From an uncultured Opitutia bacterium (lineage in GTDB: Bacteria > Verrucomicrobiota > Verrucomicrobiia > Opitutales > UBA953): DNA of 64,000 nt. Below are positions 34,463 to 42,861 of this stretch, piece after piece. The notes under the pieces were generated by a model. It was not told where the DNA came from. It was given only the letters and a program-made list of their open reading frames with translations, and searched no databases. The stretch is taken from NCBI GenBank assembly GCA_903855995.1, contig CAIOAN010000008.1, positions 62,001-126,000 of the forward strand. The letters are read 5' to 3'. Within the stretch, counting starts at the first letter, position 1, and the number at the start of each line of letters is the position of its first letter. Both the position numbers and the translations under genes were made by a program.

Positions 34463-36678
34463 TTAAGTGAAAACGGTGCCCCCAGGGCAGACAGGAAGAA
34501 ACGCGCGCGCTTCTCGCGGAACTCATTGGCTTCACCGGCTCCGTGGTTGGCGCCCGGGATCACGTGGAATTCGAACTGATCCTTCTTGCCGGCCGCGAGC
34601 AATGCATCACGGAAATCGTAGCTGCATTTCACGTCGACGTTCGTGTCGGACTCGCCGACGGAAAGGAACAAACGGCCGCGCAGGTTGGCCGCATAATGTG
34701 CGCAGGAATTCTCTTCATACCACGACCCAACCGGGTAACCCAGCCATTGCTCGTTCCACCAGAGTTTATCGATGCGGTTGTCGTAACAGCCGCAGTCGGC
34801 TGCACCTGCTTTGTAGAAATCGCCGTGTAACAGCAAGGCGTGTGCAGTATTCTGGCCGCCCGCTGAACCACCGAAAATACCCACGCGGGTCAGATCCACG
34901 CCGGGCTCGACCTTGGCGAGAGCCTTCATCCAGGCGATGCGATCTTCAAAACCCCCGTCCTTGAGATTGCGCCAACTGACCTGATGGAACTCCTTGCCGC
35001 GGTTGCTGGTGCCGCGTCCGTCCATCTGGACGACATAGAAGCCGAGCATGGACAGCTCGCGGTGGTTGCGATTCCACCAGTTGAAGGCATGCGGGGCGAA
35101 GGAGCCGTGAGGCCCGGCATAGATGTTTTCGATGACGGGATACTTCTTCTTGGGATCGAAGGGATAAGGGCGAGTGACGACACCCCAGATGTCGGTCTTG
35201 CCGTCGCGATCCTTGGCGACGAAGGGCATTGCGGGCGTCCAGCCCGCTGTTTTCAGCGGCGTAAGATCGCCCGCGCCCAGGGCGGCGATGGCGCGACCGT
35301 CGACACCACTGCGCAGCACATAGGAGGGCGCTTGGTCGATGCGGGACGCGGCGTCAATCAAGGTACGTCGATCAGGCGAGAAGGTCGCTTCGTGGTTGCC
35401 ATCGGAAGGAGTGAGGTCGACCACAGCATGCCCGGAGACTACTTTACAAAAGTGCTGATGATAAGGATTCTCACCCGCATTGCGTCCAAGCGCGATGAAG
35501 GTGACGGCGCCCGCTTTCTCGTCCACCTTGATGACTTCTTTCATCACCCATGTCCCCGAAGTGACGGCATCCATGGTTTTTCCATCTATGAGATTCACCA
35601 TATACAGATGGAGCCAGCCGCTTCGTTCCGAGAGCCAGAGCGTGCGACCCTCGTTGAGATCATAACGGAAGCGGGTCGCAAAGGAGTAGACAAACTTGGG
35701 GTCCTCTTCGACAAGGAGCCGACGCCAGCTCCGGCGCTCGACGTCGAATTCGATAATGCCATGTCCGGTGAAGCCACGCTTGATGAATTCGGAAAGCAGC
35801 CGCTTGGAGTCCGCGGACCAATCGAGTCGATCGGTCGTATGCGACAGCGGAAGGACGTCCAGCGTCGGGCGGGCGGCGATCTTACCATCGACCGAAAAGA
35901 CCCAAGGAATGCGCTCCGTACGGTCATCCCCTGGCTTGTCGTAAGACATCGCCTTCTTGGTCTGCTTCACAGAGTCCGTCACGAGGTATTGGCGCACGGG
36001 CACCGTGCGTTCGCGCCAAAGTGCGAAATGCCGTCCGTCAGGCGACCAGCTGACGGGACCGACCCATCCATCCTTGCCGTCGACGCCATCCCGGGTGAGC
36101 TGGGTCTCGGTGCTGGATTTTTTAAGGTCAATCAGGACCACGTTGCCACCGCGGAGTTCCACCTTGTGCTCACGGGTAGGCGATTCGGCACGCAGACGTG
36201 AGAAAGAGAGCCGGTGCGACTCGCCGGGACCTTTGCCCGTCTTCTCGGCTACAGCCGGGTCAGTCTTCTTGCCTGGTTGCGCAGAAGTGACGCGTTGGCT
36301 AGCTTCGACGACCCAGGCTGCGCTATCGGATTCGAGACGGACGCGCCCGTCATCCGAGGCGATCACACGGGTGAACGGCCACTTCTTCGGAGTGATGTTA
36401 GCCTTCGTGAGCTCAGATAATGCCGCGGCGACTTTCTCGTGATCGAAGGCCGGCCGGACTTGTCCTGACGAACAGTCCACCAGTTTCCAGGCCAGCCCTG
36501 ACTTCTCACGCCACGAGTAGACCAACAGCCGACCTGAATCAGACCAACGCACATTCTCCGGCCGGGACAACTGAGCAGGCCAATACCAGGCGTCATATTG
36601 CTTCTGCCAATCCTGCACCAAGGACGCCTGCGGATAGGCGAGGATCGGAGCAAGCAGCCACAGGGCACGGAGCAGCAT
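34459..36678 (-). CDS. Dipeptidyl peptidase IV-type S9 serine peptidase, exported
   Basis: Serine exopeptidase removing N-terminal dipeptides, probably periplasmic. A cleavable signal is visible (LLRALWLLAPILAYPQA). The central part has beta-propeller features (DPPIV_N), and the C-terminal catalytic domain is intact: Ser in FGGSAGGQ (about residue 605), Asp in VGESDTNVDVKC, His in PGANHGAGEANE. HAFNWWNRNHRELSMLGFYVVQMDGRGTSNRG precedes the nucleophile. The 739-residue length is standard for DPP IV. A minus-strand -10 box (TATAAT) lies just upstream of the ATG. Confidence 0.88.
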   Translation of the reverse strand: MLLRALWLLAPILAYPQASLVQDWQKQYDAWYWPAQLSRPENVRWSDSGRLLVYSWREKSGLAWKLVDCSSGQVRPAFDHEKVAAALSELTKANITPKKWPFTRVIASDDGRVRLESDSAAWVVEASQRVTSAQPGKKTDPAVAEKTGKGPGESHRLSFSRLRAESPTREHKVELRGGNVVLIDLKKSSTETQLTRDGVDGKDGWVGPVSWSPDGRHFALWRERTVPVRQYLVTDSVKQTKKAMSYDKPGDDRTERIPWVFSVDGKIAARPTLDVLPLSHTTDRLDWSADSKRLLSEFIKRGFTGHGIIEFDVERRSWRRLLVEEDPKFVYSFATRFRYDLNEGRTLWLSERSGWLHLYMVNLIDGKTMDAVTSGTWVMKEVIKVDEKAGAVTFIALGRNAGENPYHQHFCKVVSGHAVVDLTPSDGNHEATFSPDRRTLIDAASRIDQAPSYVLRSGVDGRAIAALGAGDLTPLKTAGWTPAMPFVAKDRDGKTDIWGVVTRPYPFDPKKKYPVIENIYAGPHGSFAPHAFNWWNRNHRELSMLGFYVVQMDGRGTSNRGKEFHQVSWRNLKDGGFEDRIAWMKALAKVEPGVDLTRVGIFGGSAGGQNTAHALLLHGDFYKAGAADCGCYDNRIDKLWWNEQWLGYPVGSWYEENSCAHYAANLRGRLFLSVGESDTNVDVKCSYDFRDALLAAGKKDQFEFHVIPGANHGAGEANEFREKRARFFLSALGAPFSLK

Positions 36679-36692
36679 GTCGTCATATCATC

Positions 36693-36698
36693 ATTATA
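36693..36698 (-). promoter_or_regulatory. Perfect -10 box upstream of the S9 peptidase
   Basis: TATAAT on the minus strand, 14 bases before the ATG at 36678. A partner -35 at normal spacing is poor (AATGAA). It implies a leader of about 7 bases and is consistent with the short leaders suggested at other genes in the window. Confidence 0.35.
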
Positions 36699-36731
36699 AA
36701 CTGCCGACTCAACCCTTCATTCCACCGTAGC

Positions 36732-39700
36732 TTACTTCTTCGGTTTTAGTTCCTTGGGCTTGGCATCCTTCGACTTCGGCGCCTTGGGCTTCAACGTCGA
36801 TAGGTAAGCCACCACATCCCGGATTTCGGCGGGAGTAAGTATGCCTAACATCGGCGGCATGATGGAAAGAGGCTTCGTGCGCGCGGATACCTGGGCAGTC
36901 TTGAGTTTCATGATCTTGCCGTCAGGCAGACGCAGGTCCAGCGATTTGGCGTCCTCTTTAGTGACGTTGCCGCTTAAGAACGTACCATCCTTCAACGTCA
37001 GCGTCTCCAGGCCAAAACCAGGTACGATGACGGCGGAAGGTTCGACCAAGGATTCGGCGAGCTCGGCCTTGGTGCGGAGGAAGCCGACGGCGCGAAGCAG
37101 GGGGCCGACCTCGCTGCCCTCATCCGAATCAACACGATGGCAGGCAATGCAGTTGGCTGCCAGATTCCCGGTGATAATTTCGCGACCGCGCAGCGCGTCA
37201 CCACCCTCCAGCAGGAGTTCGTACGGAAGATCAGGTGAAGCCATGCGCATACCGGACTTGCTCGCTCCCGCAAGATACTTCTGTAGGCCTTCCTTCACCG
37301 CAGCCTGGGCGGAATCGTTCGCCAATTGATAGACCTCAAGTTTCAGGCCCGCGTCGAGCTTCCGATTGTTCAGCCGATCGAGGAGCACCAAGATCATCTT
37401 CACCGAAGCGGGATGCTGACTGGCCCGAAGCAGCGCGATCACGGCCTGCTTTTCCGGAATCTTGGCGGATTTTGAATCAATGATATCGCCCGCAAGACGC
37501 AGGGCGATGGCGAGATCACGGGCGAACAACTGATGCATCGCCTCAATGCGCACTTCGGAGGGATTACCTTCACCCGCGGCTTTTTGCAGGGTTTGCAGGA
37601 TGGCATCAGGCTCGACCTTCTTAGCCCCAAGCAGACGAAGGGTCTGCAAGCGCACGGACGGGCTTGCTTTCAGGTTCTGGGCTAAGGCCAGCAGGACATC
37701 AAAGGGGACCTCTAATTCATATTTTACCATGAGCTCTAAGGCTAAGGCCCGCTCTTCGGGCTTTTGGATTTTAAGAAACTCCGCCTGGTGAGCGTGCAGC
37801 ATCTCGGCCAAAGCAGCCTTATCACGCGGAGCGTATCGTTTGGCCGTCCCATCCACGAGGTCAAGGTCGGGAGGAACATCGAAATTCACCAGGTGGCGCA
37901 ACGCGACCGGACGCAGTACATCATCATCAGCCATCTGGAAATAACTGTGGACCAGCCGTTCGGCGGCGGCGACCGTGCCTTCACGCAGGTTAGCGTTGAG
38001 GGCGCGACGGGCGGCTTGAAACGGAAGAGCCGGAGTCCAGGCCGACGCAAGGGCGGATGACGCCGCCGGAATCCCTTCATCGTCATGGATGGCACGGGCC
38101 GCTTCGTTCACGACGGCCTGGCAGGAATGCGTGAGTAATTTTGCGAGCAACGGAGATTTCTGTCGGGCCAGGGCCAGCGCGGCAAAGGTCGCGACAGCCT
38201 CATCAGAACTCGCAGCCATAGCCAGCAAGTCCTCGGAAGACTGGGTGCCGGCGAGGCCTGACACCAGGCCGTGGCGCAACCATGGCATGGCTAAGTCTGC
38301 GGAAGGATTCTGCAGAAACATTGCCGCAGGAACCGGAACTGCGAGCCGACCCAATGTGATGCCAGCTTGCGTGCGTACCCTGACGTGAGACTGCCCCAGC
38401 TGGGCGACAATCCGAGTTGTCTGGGCGCGGCTAAGCTTGGTCTCACTCAAAACCTTCAACGCCTGCACCCGGATCTCCATATCATTATCATCAAGTAAGG
38501 GTGCCATTCTTTCGGCCAGACCGACGGCCGCGTCGTGGCGCAAACCCATGCCGCAGCCCCAGATGGCATGTATCCTTTGCAACGGCACGGCCTGCTGGTT
38601 CAGCGCTAAGTTCAACATATCATCCCAGGCCGCCATGCGATCCAGTCGAATCGAAGCGTGGACGCGGACACGCTGATCACGATGCCCTAGTAAGCCGAGC
38701 AGCTCTTCTTTCGGGAAAGAAACACTAAATGGCTTGGAAAGAAACTGTTCCGACGTCGGATCGATATGTGGCGCCACGTCCATCCGCCACACGGCGCCTT
38801 TTTGCTTAAGGGGATAACCGCCCATCCAATCAACGAAGTAAGCCCGGCCATCCGTGCCCCACGACATCCCGATGAACATCTTGTCGCTGTTTACCGTCCG
38901 CAATCCGGCCATCTTGAAGGTATCCCTCTCCGGCTCGAGCGTAAAGGCATCCATCTTGCCCTTGGGGAACTGATTCAGGAGGAAGTGATGTCGCAAGGTC
39001 CCGTCTAAGGCATGGCCAGGCTCATGGAGAAAACCGCAAGGGCCGTCGGAATAATTGGCGATGGGAGGGGTAATGAATAGGGGCTGGTCGGGCTGGCCGG
39101 CAGGCATCCACATGTTCTCCTTCATCCAGCGGCTCTCCAGTTTCATGTACTGATGCTGGCAGCGCCAGCCAGAGTCCGAACCTTCCAGAAGATAGACCAG
39201 CCGTTCGCGCTCCCTAGGCTGATCCGCGTCATTATCCACGCCGATCACGTCTCCGAAATCATCAAAGGCGATTTCCTGGATATTCCGGACACCGTGCGCA
39301 AAAACCTCGAAATTCCGGCCATCCGGCTCGCATCGCAGGACGGCGCCGCGATGAGGATAATAGAAACGCTTACCTTCCTTGCTGACGACATTCAGACCCT
39401 TGTCGCCGATCGTCCAGTAGATGCGCCCGTCGGGCCCGAGCCGAAGGCCGTGCATGTCATGACCGGCGTAGGCGATGTGACAACCGAAGCCGCTGGCGAC
39501 GATTTCCTGAATGTCCGCGACCCCGTCGCCGTCCACATCTTTCAGTCGATAGAGGTTCGGCAGGGCGGTCACATAAACCCAGCCGTCAAAATAGAGGATC
39601 CCGGCCGCGATGCCGGCGTTGGGCAGGTTGAAACCATCCGCGAAAACGGTAAGCTTATCAGCGATGCCCGCTCCTTTAGTGTCGGATAATTTGTAAACTT

Positions 39701-40061
39701 TCTCTTTATTGAACGCCAAGTCCTTCCAATCAATGACGCCATCGCCATTGAAATCCTTGATGCCTCCCTTGGGCGAACGCATCCTCCCTGGAGCCAATTC
39801 ACGCTGAAAAAAGGCTAGCTTATCTTCCGGGGAAGTCAGCGCCACGTCGTAAGGTATCCACAGGGGATGCTCGCGGATATCGACATCGCCGGCCTTACGG
39901 CGACTCGTGGAGGTGGCGTAGACGTTCCCGAATTCATCGACCGTACATGCAACCGGGTCGGGCACATTTAGAGTGCCCGACCATTTTTCGGGCGTCACTT
40001 CTGCACCCTGCAGCACAACCGCCAAGAGTGCGGATAGTAACTGGAGGCGGGCGCGGCGCAT
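36732..40061 (-). CDS. PVC-type c-type cytochrome with dehydrogenase propeller and HEAT-like repeats
   Basis: A very large (1109 aa) exported protein of the PVC heme-binding family. An N-terminal signal (LQLLSALLAVVLQGAEV) leads to a propeller resembling membrane-bound/PQQ-type dehydrogenases: DFNGDGVIDWKDLAF, AYAGHDMHGLRLGPDGRIYWTIGDKG and DFGDVIGVDNDADQPRERERL. A middle region of helical repeats follows. One c-type heme site, CIACH, lies near residue 970 with the usual downstream G-P and Met-rich ligand region (IMPPMLGILTPAEI). The C terminus is a Lys/Pro-rich tail (KAPKSKDAKPKELKPKK). It starts 9 bases after the lutC stop, so it may belong to the sugar operon. Substrate unknown. Confidence 0.9.
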   Translation of the reverse strand: MRRARLQLLSALLAVVLQGAEVTPEKWSGTLNVPDPVACTVDEFGNVYATSTSRRKAGDVDIREHPLWIPYDVALTSPEDKLAFFQRELAPGRMRSPKGGIKDFNGDGVIDWKDLAFNKEKVYKLSDTKGAGIADKLTVFADGFNLPNAGIAAGILYFDGWVYVTALPNLYRLKDVDGDGVADIQEIVASGFGCHIAYAGHDMHGLRLGPDGRIYWTIGDKGLNVVSKEGKRFYYPHRGAVLRCEPDGRNFEVFAHGVRNIQEIAFDDFGDVIGVDNDADQPRERERLVYLLEGSDSGWRCQHQYMKLESRWMKENMWMPAGQPDQPLFITPPIANYSDGPCGFLHEPGHALDGTLRHHFLLNQFPKGKMDAFTLEPERDTFKMAGLRTVNSDKMFIGMSWGTDGRAYFVDWMGGYPLKQKGAVWRMDVAPHIDPTSEQFLSKPFSVSFPKEELLGLLGHRDQRVRVHASIRLDRMAAWDDMLNLALNQQAVPLQRIHAIWGCGMGLRHDAAVGLAERMAPLLDDNDMEIRVQALKVLSETKLSRAQTTRIVAQLGQSHVRVRTQAGITLGRLAVPVPAAMFLQNPSADLAMPWLRHGLVSGLAGTQSSEDLLAMAASSDEAVATFAALALARQKSPLLAKLLTHSCQAVVNEAARAIHDDEGIPAASSALASAWTPALPFQAARRALNANLREGTVAAAERLVHSYFQMADDDVLRPVALRHLVNFDVPPDLDLVDGTAKRYAPRDKAALAEMLHAHQAEFLKIQKPEERALALELMVKYELEVPFDVLLALAQNLKASPSVRLQTLRLLGAKKVEPDAILQTLQKAAGEGNPSEVRIEAMHQLFARDLAIALRLAGDIIDSKSAKIPEKQAVIALLRASQHPASVKMILVLLDRLNNRKLDAGLKLEVYQLANDSAQAAVKEGLQKYLAGASKSGMRMASPDLPYELLLEGGDALRGREIITGNLAANCIACHRVDSDEGSEVGPLLRAVGFLRTKAELAESLVEPSAVIVPGFGLETLTLKDGTFLSGNVTKEDAKSLDLRLPDGKIMKLKTAQVSARTKPLSIMPPMLGILTPAEIRDVVAYLSTLKPKAPKSKDAKPKELKPKK

Positions 40062-40070
40062 GGGCTGAGG

Positions 40071-40751
40071 TTAACCCACCAAAATGAGGAAGAGTTCCTT
40101 GGGGCCGTGAGCGCCCAGGACCAGAATACGTTCGATATCACCCGTCCGGCTCGGACCGGTGATATAGGAAAGCATGCTCGGCATGCTCTCGCCGTGCCGT
40201 GATTTAGCGAGGGCGAGTGAAGCCCCGAGATCGGGAACGACCTGTGCGACCTCTGCGATGACCACGTGGGCATGCGGAAGAACGGAGAGTGCGCGGCCAC
40301 CCGAACTCTGGCTCGAAACGAGGATGGAGCCCAGCTGGGCGACGATCGATTCGCAGGTCGTCAAACCGGCATCGCAACCTTCCAGGCGTTGCTTGTCGAA
40401 ACTCTTGTCAGCCTCCCAAACTTCACAAGGCAGGGCAGCGACCAGCGGTTGAATCATCGGATGACCGTGGAAGGCGACTTTCTTCCAGGATTTCTGTGTC
40501 GCCAACTCAGCAAGTGCGCGGGCTGCCGCGGCATGATCCGGCACACGAATCAAGACGGCCTTGAGCTTGGCCAGCTGCTCCGAGAGGATCTGCAGGCTCG
40601 CTTCGATCGTCTCACCACCATCAGGAAGCCAAGGCTTGGCGGCGACGGAAGTCTTGGGTGAGGAGGTCTCAGCCTTGAGATGCGGGCGCGGCGCCTTGAC
40701 CTTGAGAGCCTCGCGGATGCGGGCGAAAATATCAGTGCGGGCGTCAGACAT
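40071..40751 (-). CDS. lutC: Lactate utilisation protein C (LUD domain)
   Basis: Third component of the LutABC iron-sulfur complex that oxidises L-lactate to pyruvate in the cytoplasm. The 226-residue protein is a single LUD domain: DIFARIREAL at the start, GCDAGLTTCESIVAQLGSILV, LPHAHVVIAEVAQVVPDL and the end block ITGPSRTGDIERILVLGAHGPKELFLILV. The start is ATG 40751; the frame is open slightly upstream. It overlaps the lutB end by 8 bases. In this operon it acts on lactate produced from the 6-deoxyhexose. Confidence 0.92.
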   Translation of the reverse strand: MSDARTDIFARIREALKVKAPRPHLKAETSSPKTSVAAKPWLPDGGETIEASLQILSEQLAKLKAVLIRVPDHAAAARALAELATQKSWKKVAFHGHPMIQPLVAALPCEVWEADKSFDKQRLEGCDAGLTTCESIVAQLGSILVSSQSSGGRALSVLPHAHVVIAEVAQVVPDLGASLALAKSRHGESMPSMLSYITGPSRTGDIERILVLGAHGPKELFLILVG

Positions 40752-42135
40752 TTTCGTGGTTCTTCCATTCATCGCGGAAGGATTTAGCGGGGGCTTTGGG
40801 CAGGTCGCGGGTCTTCATCCAGGCCGACATGTAGGGCAGCGGAAGTTTCTGCAACAAAGGCAAGGTCGCCCGGAAAAGACGCCCGCCGGTCGCAAAGAGC
40901 CATGGACGTTTAATCACGAAATTAAAACCGTTGTGAAAAACACGGTCAAAGAGTGTCGGCGATTCCTTGGCAGCGTTGCGACGGTTATGCAGAAGGTGAT
41001 GGTGCAGATCGATACGCACCGGACAGGCGTCCGTGCAGGCGCCACAGAGCGAAGAAGCGCCTGAGAGATGATTCCACTGCTTGAGGCCGCGTAGATGAGG
41101 CGTGATCACCGAGCCGATCGGCCCTTGGTAGGTCGTGCCATAAGCCAAGCCGCCGATGTTTTTGAAAATCGGGCAGACGTTGAGACAGGCACCGCAACGG
41201 ATACAGTGAAGCGCGTCCCGCTGCTCAGGATCCGCGAGCAGGCGCGTACGTGCGTTATCCAGCAGGACGATGTGGAACTGTTCGGGGCCATCGCACTCCC
41301 CAGGCTTACGCGGACCCGAATAAAGGGTATTGTAACAAGTCATCGGCTGGCCGGCGCCCGCGGTGGCCAGCATCGGGAGCAGAACCGAAAGATCGTCGAG
41401 ATGGTTCACGACCTTCTCGATGCCCGACAGGGCGATATGAATGCGGGGCAGGGCGGCGGTAAGGCGGGCGTTGCCCTCGTTTTCCGTGATGGAAATCTGG
41501 CCGGTCTCCGCGACCAGGAAGTTCGCCCCCGTGATGCCGATATCGGCGTCAATGTACAACTGGCGCAGATGCCGGCGCGCGATCATCGTCAATTCCTCGG
41601 GACTGTCCGTCGGGGCGGTGCCGAGATGCTTGGTGAAAAGTTCGCTAATGGCCTCACGCTTCACGTGCATGCACGGGAAGACGAAATGATAGGGGGCTTC
41701 GCCGCGCAGCTGCTGGATGAACTCACCCAGGTCGCTTTCAACGACGCCGTAACCGGCTTTCTCCAAGGCATCGTTGAGGTGAATCTCCTCAGAGGTCATG
41801 CACTTGGATTTGACGATAGCCTTGGCCTTGGCGTCCTCAGCAATCTTCAGGATGATGGCGCGTGCTTCGGCCGCATCACGCGCCCAATGGACCACCCCGC
41901 CGTTGCGTTCGAAGTTGGCGACGAATTTCTCCAGGACATTCGCAAGATCGTTGACTGCGCTCCACTTGGCCATCGAGGCCGCGTCGCGGGCGCGCTCCCA
42001 GTCGCGGTAACGGGCCTTCTGCAGGTCGCGATTGGTGTAATAACCACCCAGGGCCTTGCGGATGAAGGCACGCTGATCTCCGTCCGCGGCGTTTACCGTC
42101 GCGTCCTTCAGAAAGATACCTTTGGAGTCGGACAT
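40744..42135 (-). CDS. lutB: Lactate utilisation iron-sulfur protein B
   Basis: Iron-sulfur electron-transfer subunit of LutABC, 463 aa. The N-terminal LUD part (KCMTSEEIHLNDALEKAGY; LRQLYIDADIGITGANFLVAETG) is followed by ferredoxin-type [4Fe-4S] sites: C311, C314, C317 and C321 (CIRCGACLNVCP), and C364, C367 and C371 (CGACTDACP). The C-terminal part binds a further partner in the complex. It starts 2 bases after lutA. Confidence 0.94.
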   Translation of the reverse strand: MSDSKGIFLKDATVNAADGDQRAFIRKALGGYYTNRDLQKARYRDWERARDAASMAKWSAVNDLANVLEKFVANFERNGGVVHWARDAAEARAIILKIAEDAKAKAIVKSKCMTSEEIHLNDALEKAGYGVVESDLGEFIQQLRGEAPYHFVFPCMHVKREAISELFTKHLGTAPTDSPEELTMIARRHLRQLYIDADIGITGANFLVAETGQISITENEGNARLTAALPRIHIALSGIEKVVNHLDDLSVLLPMLATAGAGQPMTCYNTLYSGPRKPGECDGPEQFHIVLLDNARTRLLADPEQRDALHCIRCGACLNVCPIFKNIGGLAYGTTYQGPIGSVITPHLRGLKQWNHLSGASSLCGACTDACPVRIDLHHHLLHNRRNAAKESPTLFDRVFHNGFNFVIKRPWLFATGGRLFRATLPLLQKLPLPYMSAWMKTRDLPKAPAKSFRDEWKNHENV

Positions 42136-42137
42136 GA

Positions 42138-42857
42138 CTAGGCGTCGTTGGCCAAGACTTCGGCGATATGCAGAGGAAGAATCGGCTTACCTTCACGCGA
42201 CAGCCAGCCGCCGATCTGCAGCAGGCAGGAAGGGTCAGACGAAACGACGAAATCGGCGCCCGTCCGGGCCAGAGCGCCGCCTTTGACCTGGACCATGGCA
42301 GTCGAGATCATGGGGAACTTGGCGGAAAATAAGCCGCCAAAGCCGCAGCAAGTCTCCGCTTCTTCGGTCTCGATGAGCTCAAGTCCTTTAACCGCGCGAA
42401 GGAGCTGACGCGGCTCCTCCTTCAGACGGAGTTCACGGAGCGCATGGCAACCATCGTGGTAAGTCACTTTCTTCGCGAACTTAGCCCCGACATCGGTGAC
42501 GCCGAGTTTCTTGACCAAGAATTCTGAAAACTCAAACGTACGGGCCGCCAGATCATCTGCTTCCGCAGCGTAGGGCGTACCTTTCAGCAATTCAGGATAG
42601 AAATTACGCATCATCGCGACACACGAACCTGAAGGACCCACGACGACTTCGGTACCACGGAAAACCTCAAGCGCCCGGACAGCCGCCTCGCGGGCCACGT
42701 CCCATTGTCCGGAATTAAACGAAGGCTGACCGCAGCAGGTCTGCGCGGTGCGGAATTCCACCTGATGCCCGAGCCGCTTCAATACCTTGGCCGTGGCCAG
42801 TCCGACCTTGGGGGTCAGCTGATCAACGAAGCAAGGGATGAAGAGAGAAACGCGCAC
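42138..42857 (-). CDS. lutA: Lactate utilisation protein A (cysteine-rich)
   Basis: Cysteine-rich subunit of LutABC resembling GlpC/HdrB proteins, 239 aa. Two CCG-type blocks that bind iron-sulfur clusters are visible: TAQTCCGQPSFNSGQW and EAETCCGFGGLFSAKFP; CF at position 9 (FIPCFVDQL) is the expected first Cys. It sits directly after the fused aldolase-dehydrogenase (gap 4 bases) and before lutB, which makes it part of the sugar operon. Confidence 0.92.
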   Translation of the reverse strand: MRVSLFIPCFVDQLTPKVGLATAKVLKRLGHQVEFRTAQTCCGQPSFNSGQWDVAREAAVRALEVFRGTEVVVGPSGSCVAMMRNFYPELLKGTPYAAEADDLAARTFEFSEFLVKKLGVTDVGAKFAKKVTYHDGCHALRELRLKEEPRQLLRAVKGLELIETEEAETCCGFGGLFSAKFPMISTAMVQVKGGALARTGADFVVSSDPSCLLQIGGWLSREGKPILPLHIAEVLANDA

Positions 42858-42861
42858 AGGG

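Noticed and set aside
34984-36201. 405-residue open frame opposite the S9 peptidase
   Set aside because: The minus-strand gene has signal, propeller and catalytic triad; the opposite frame shows no family motif and arises from GC-rich codon bias.
41095-42141. 348-residue open frame opposite lutB
   Set aside because: The lutB frame holds both ferredoxin motifs; the antisense frame has none of note.
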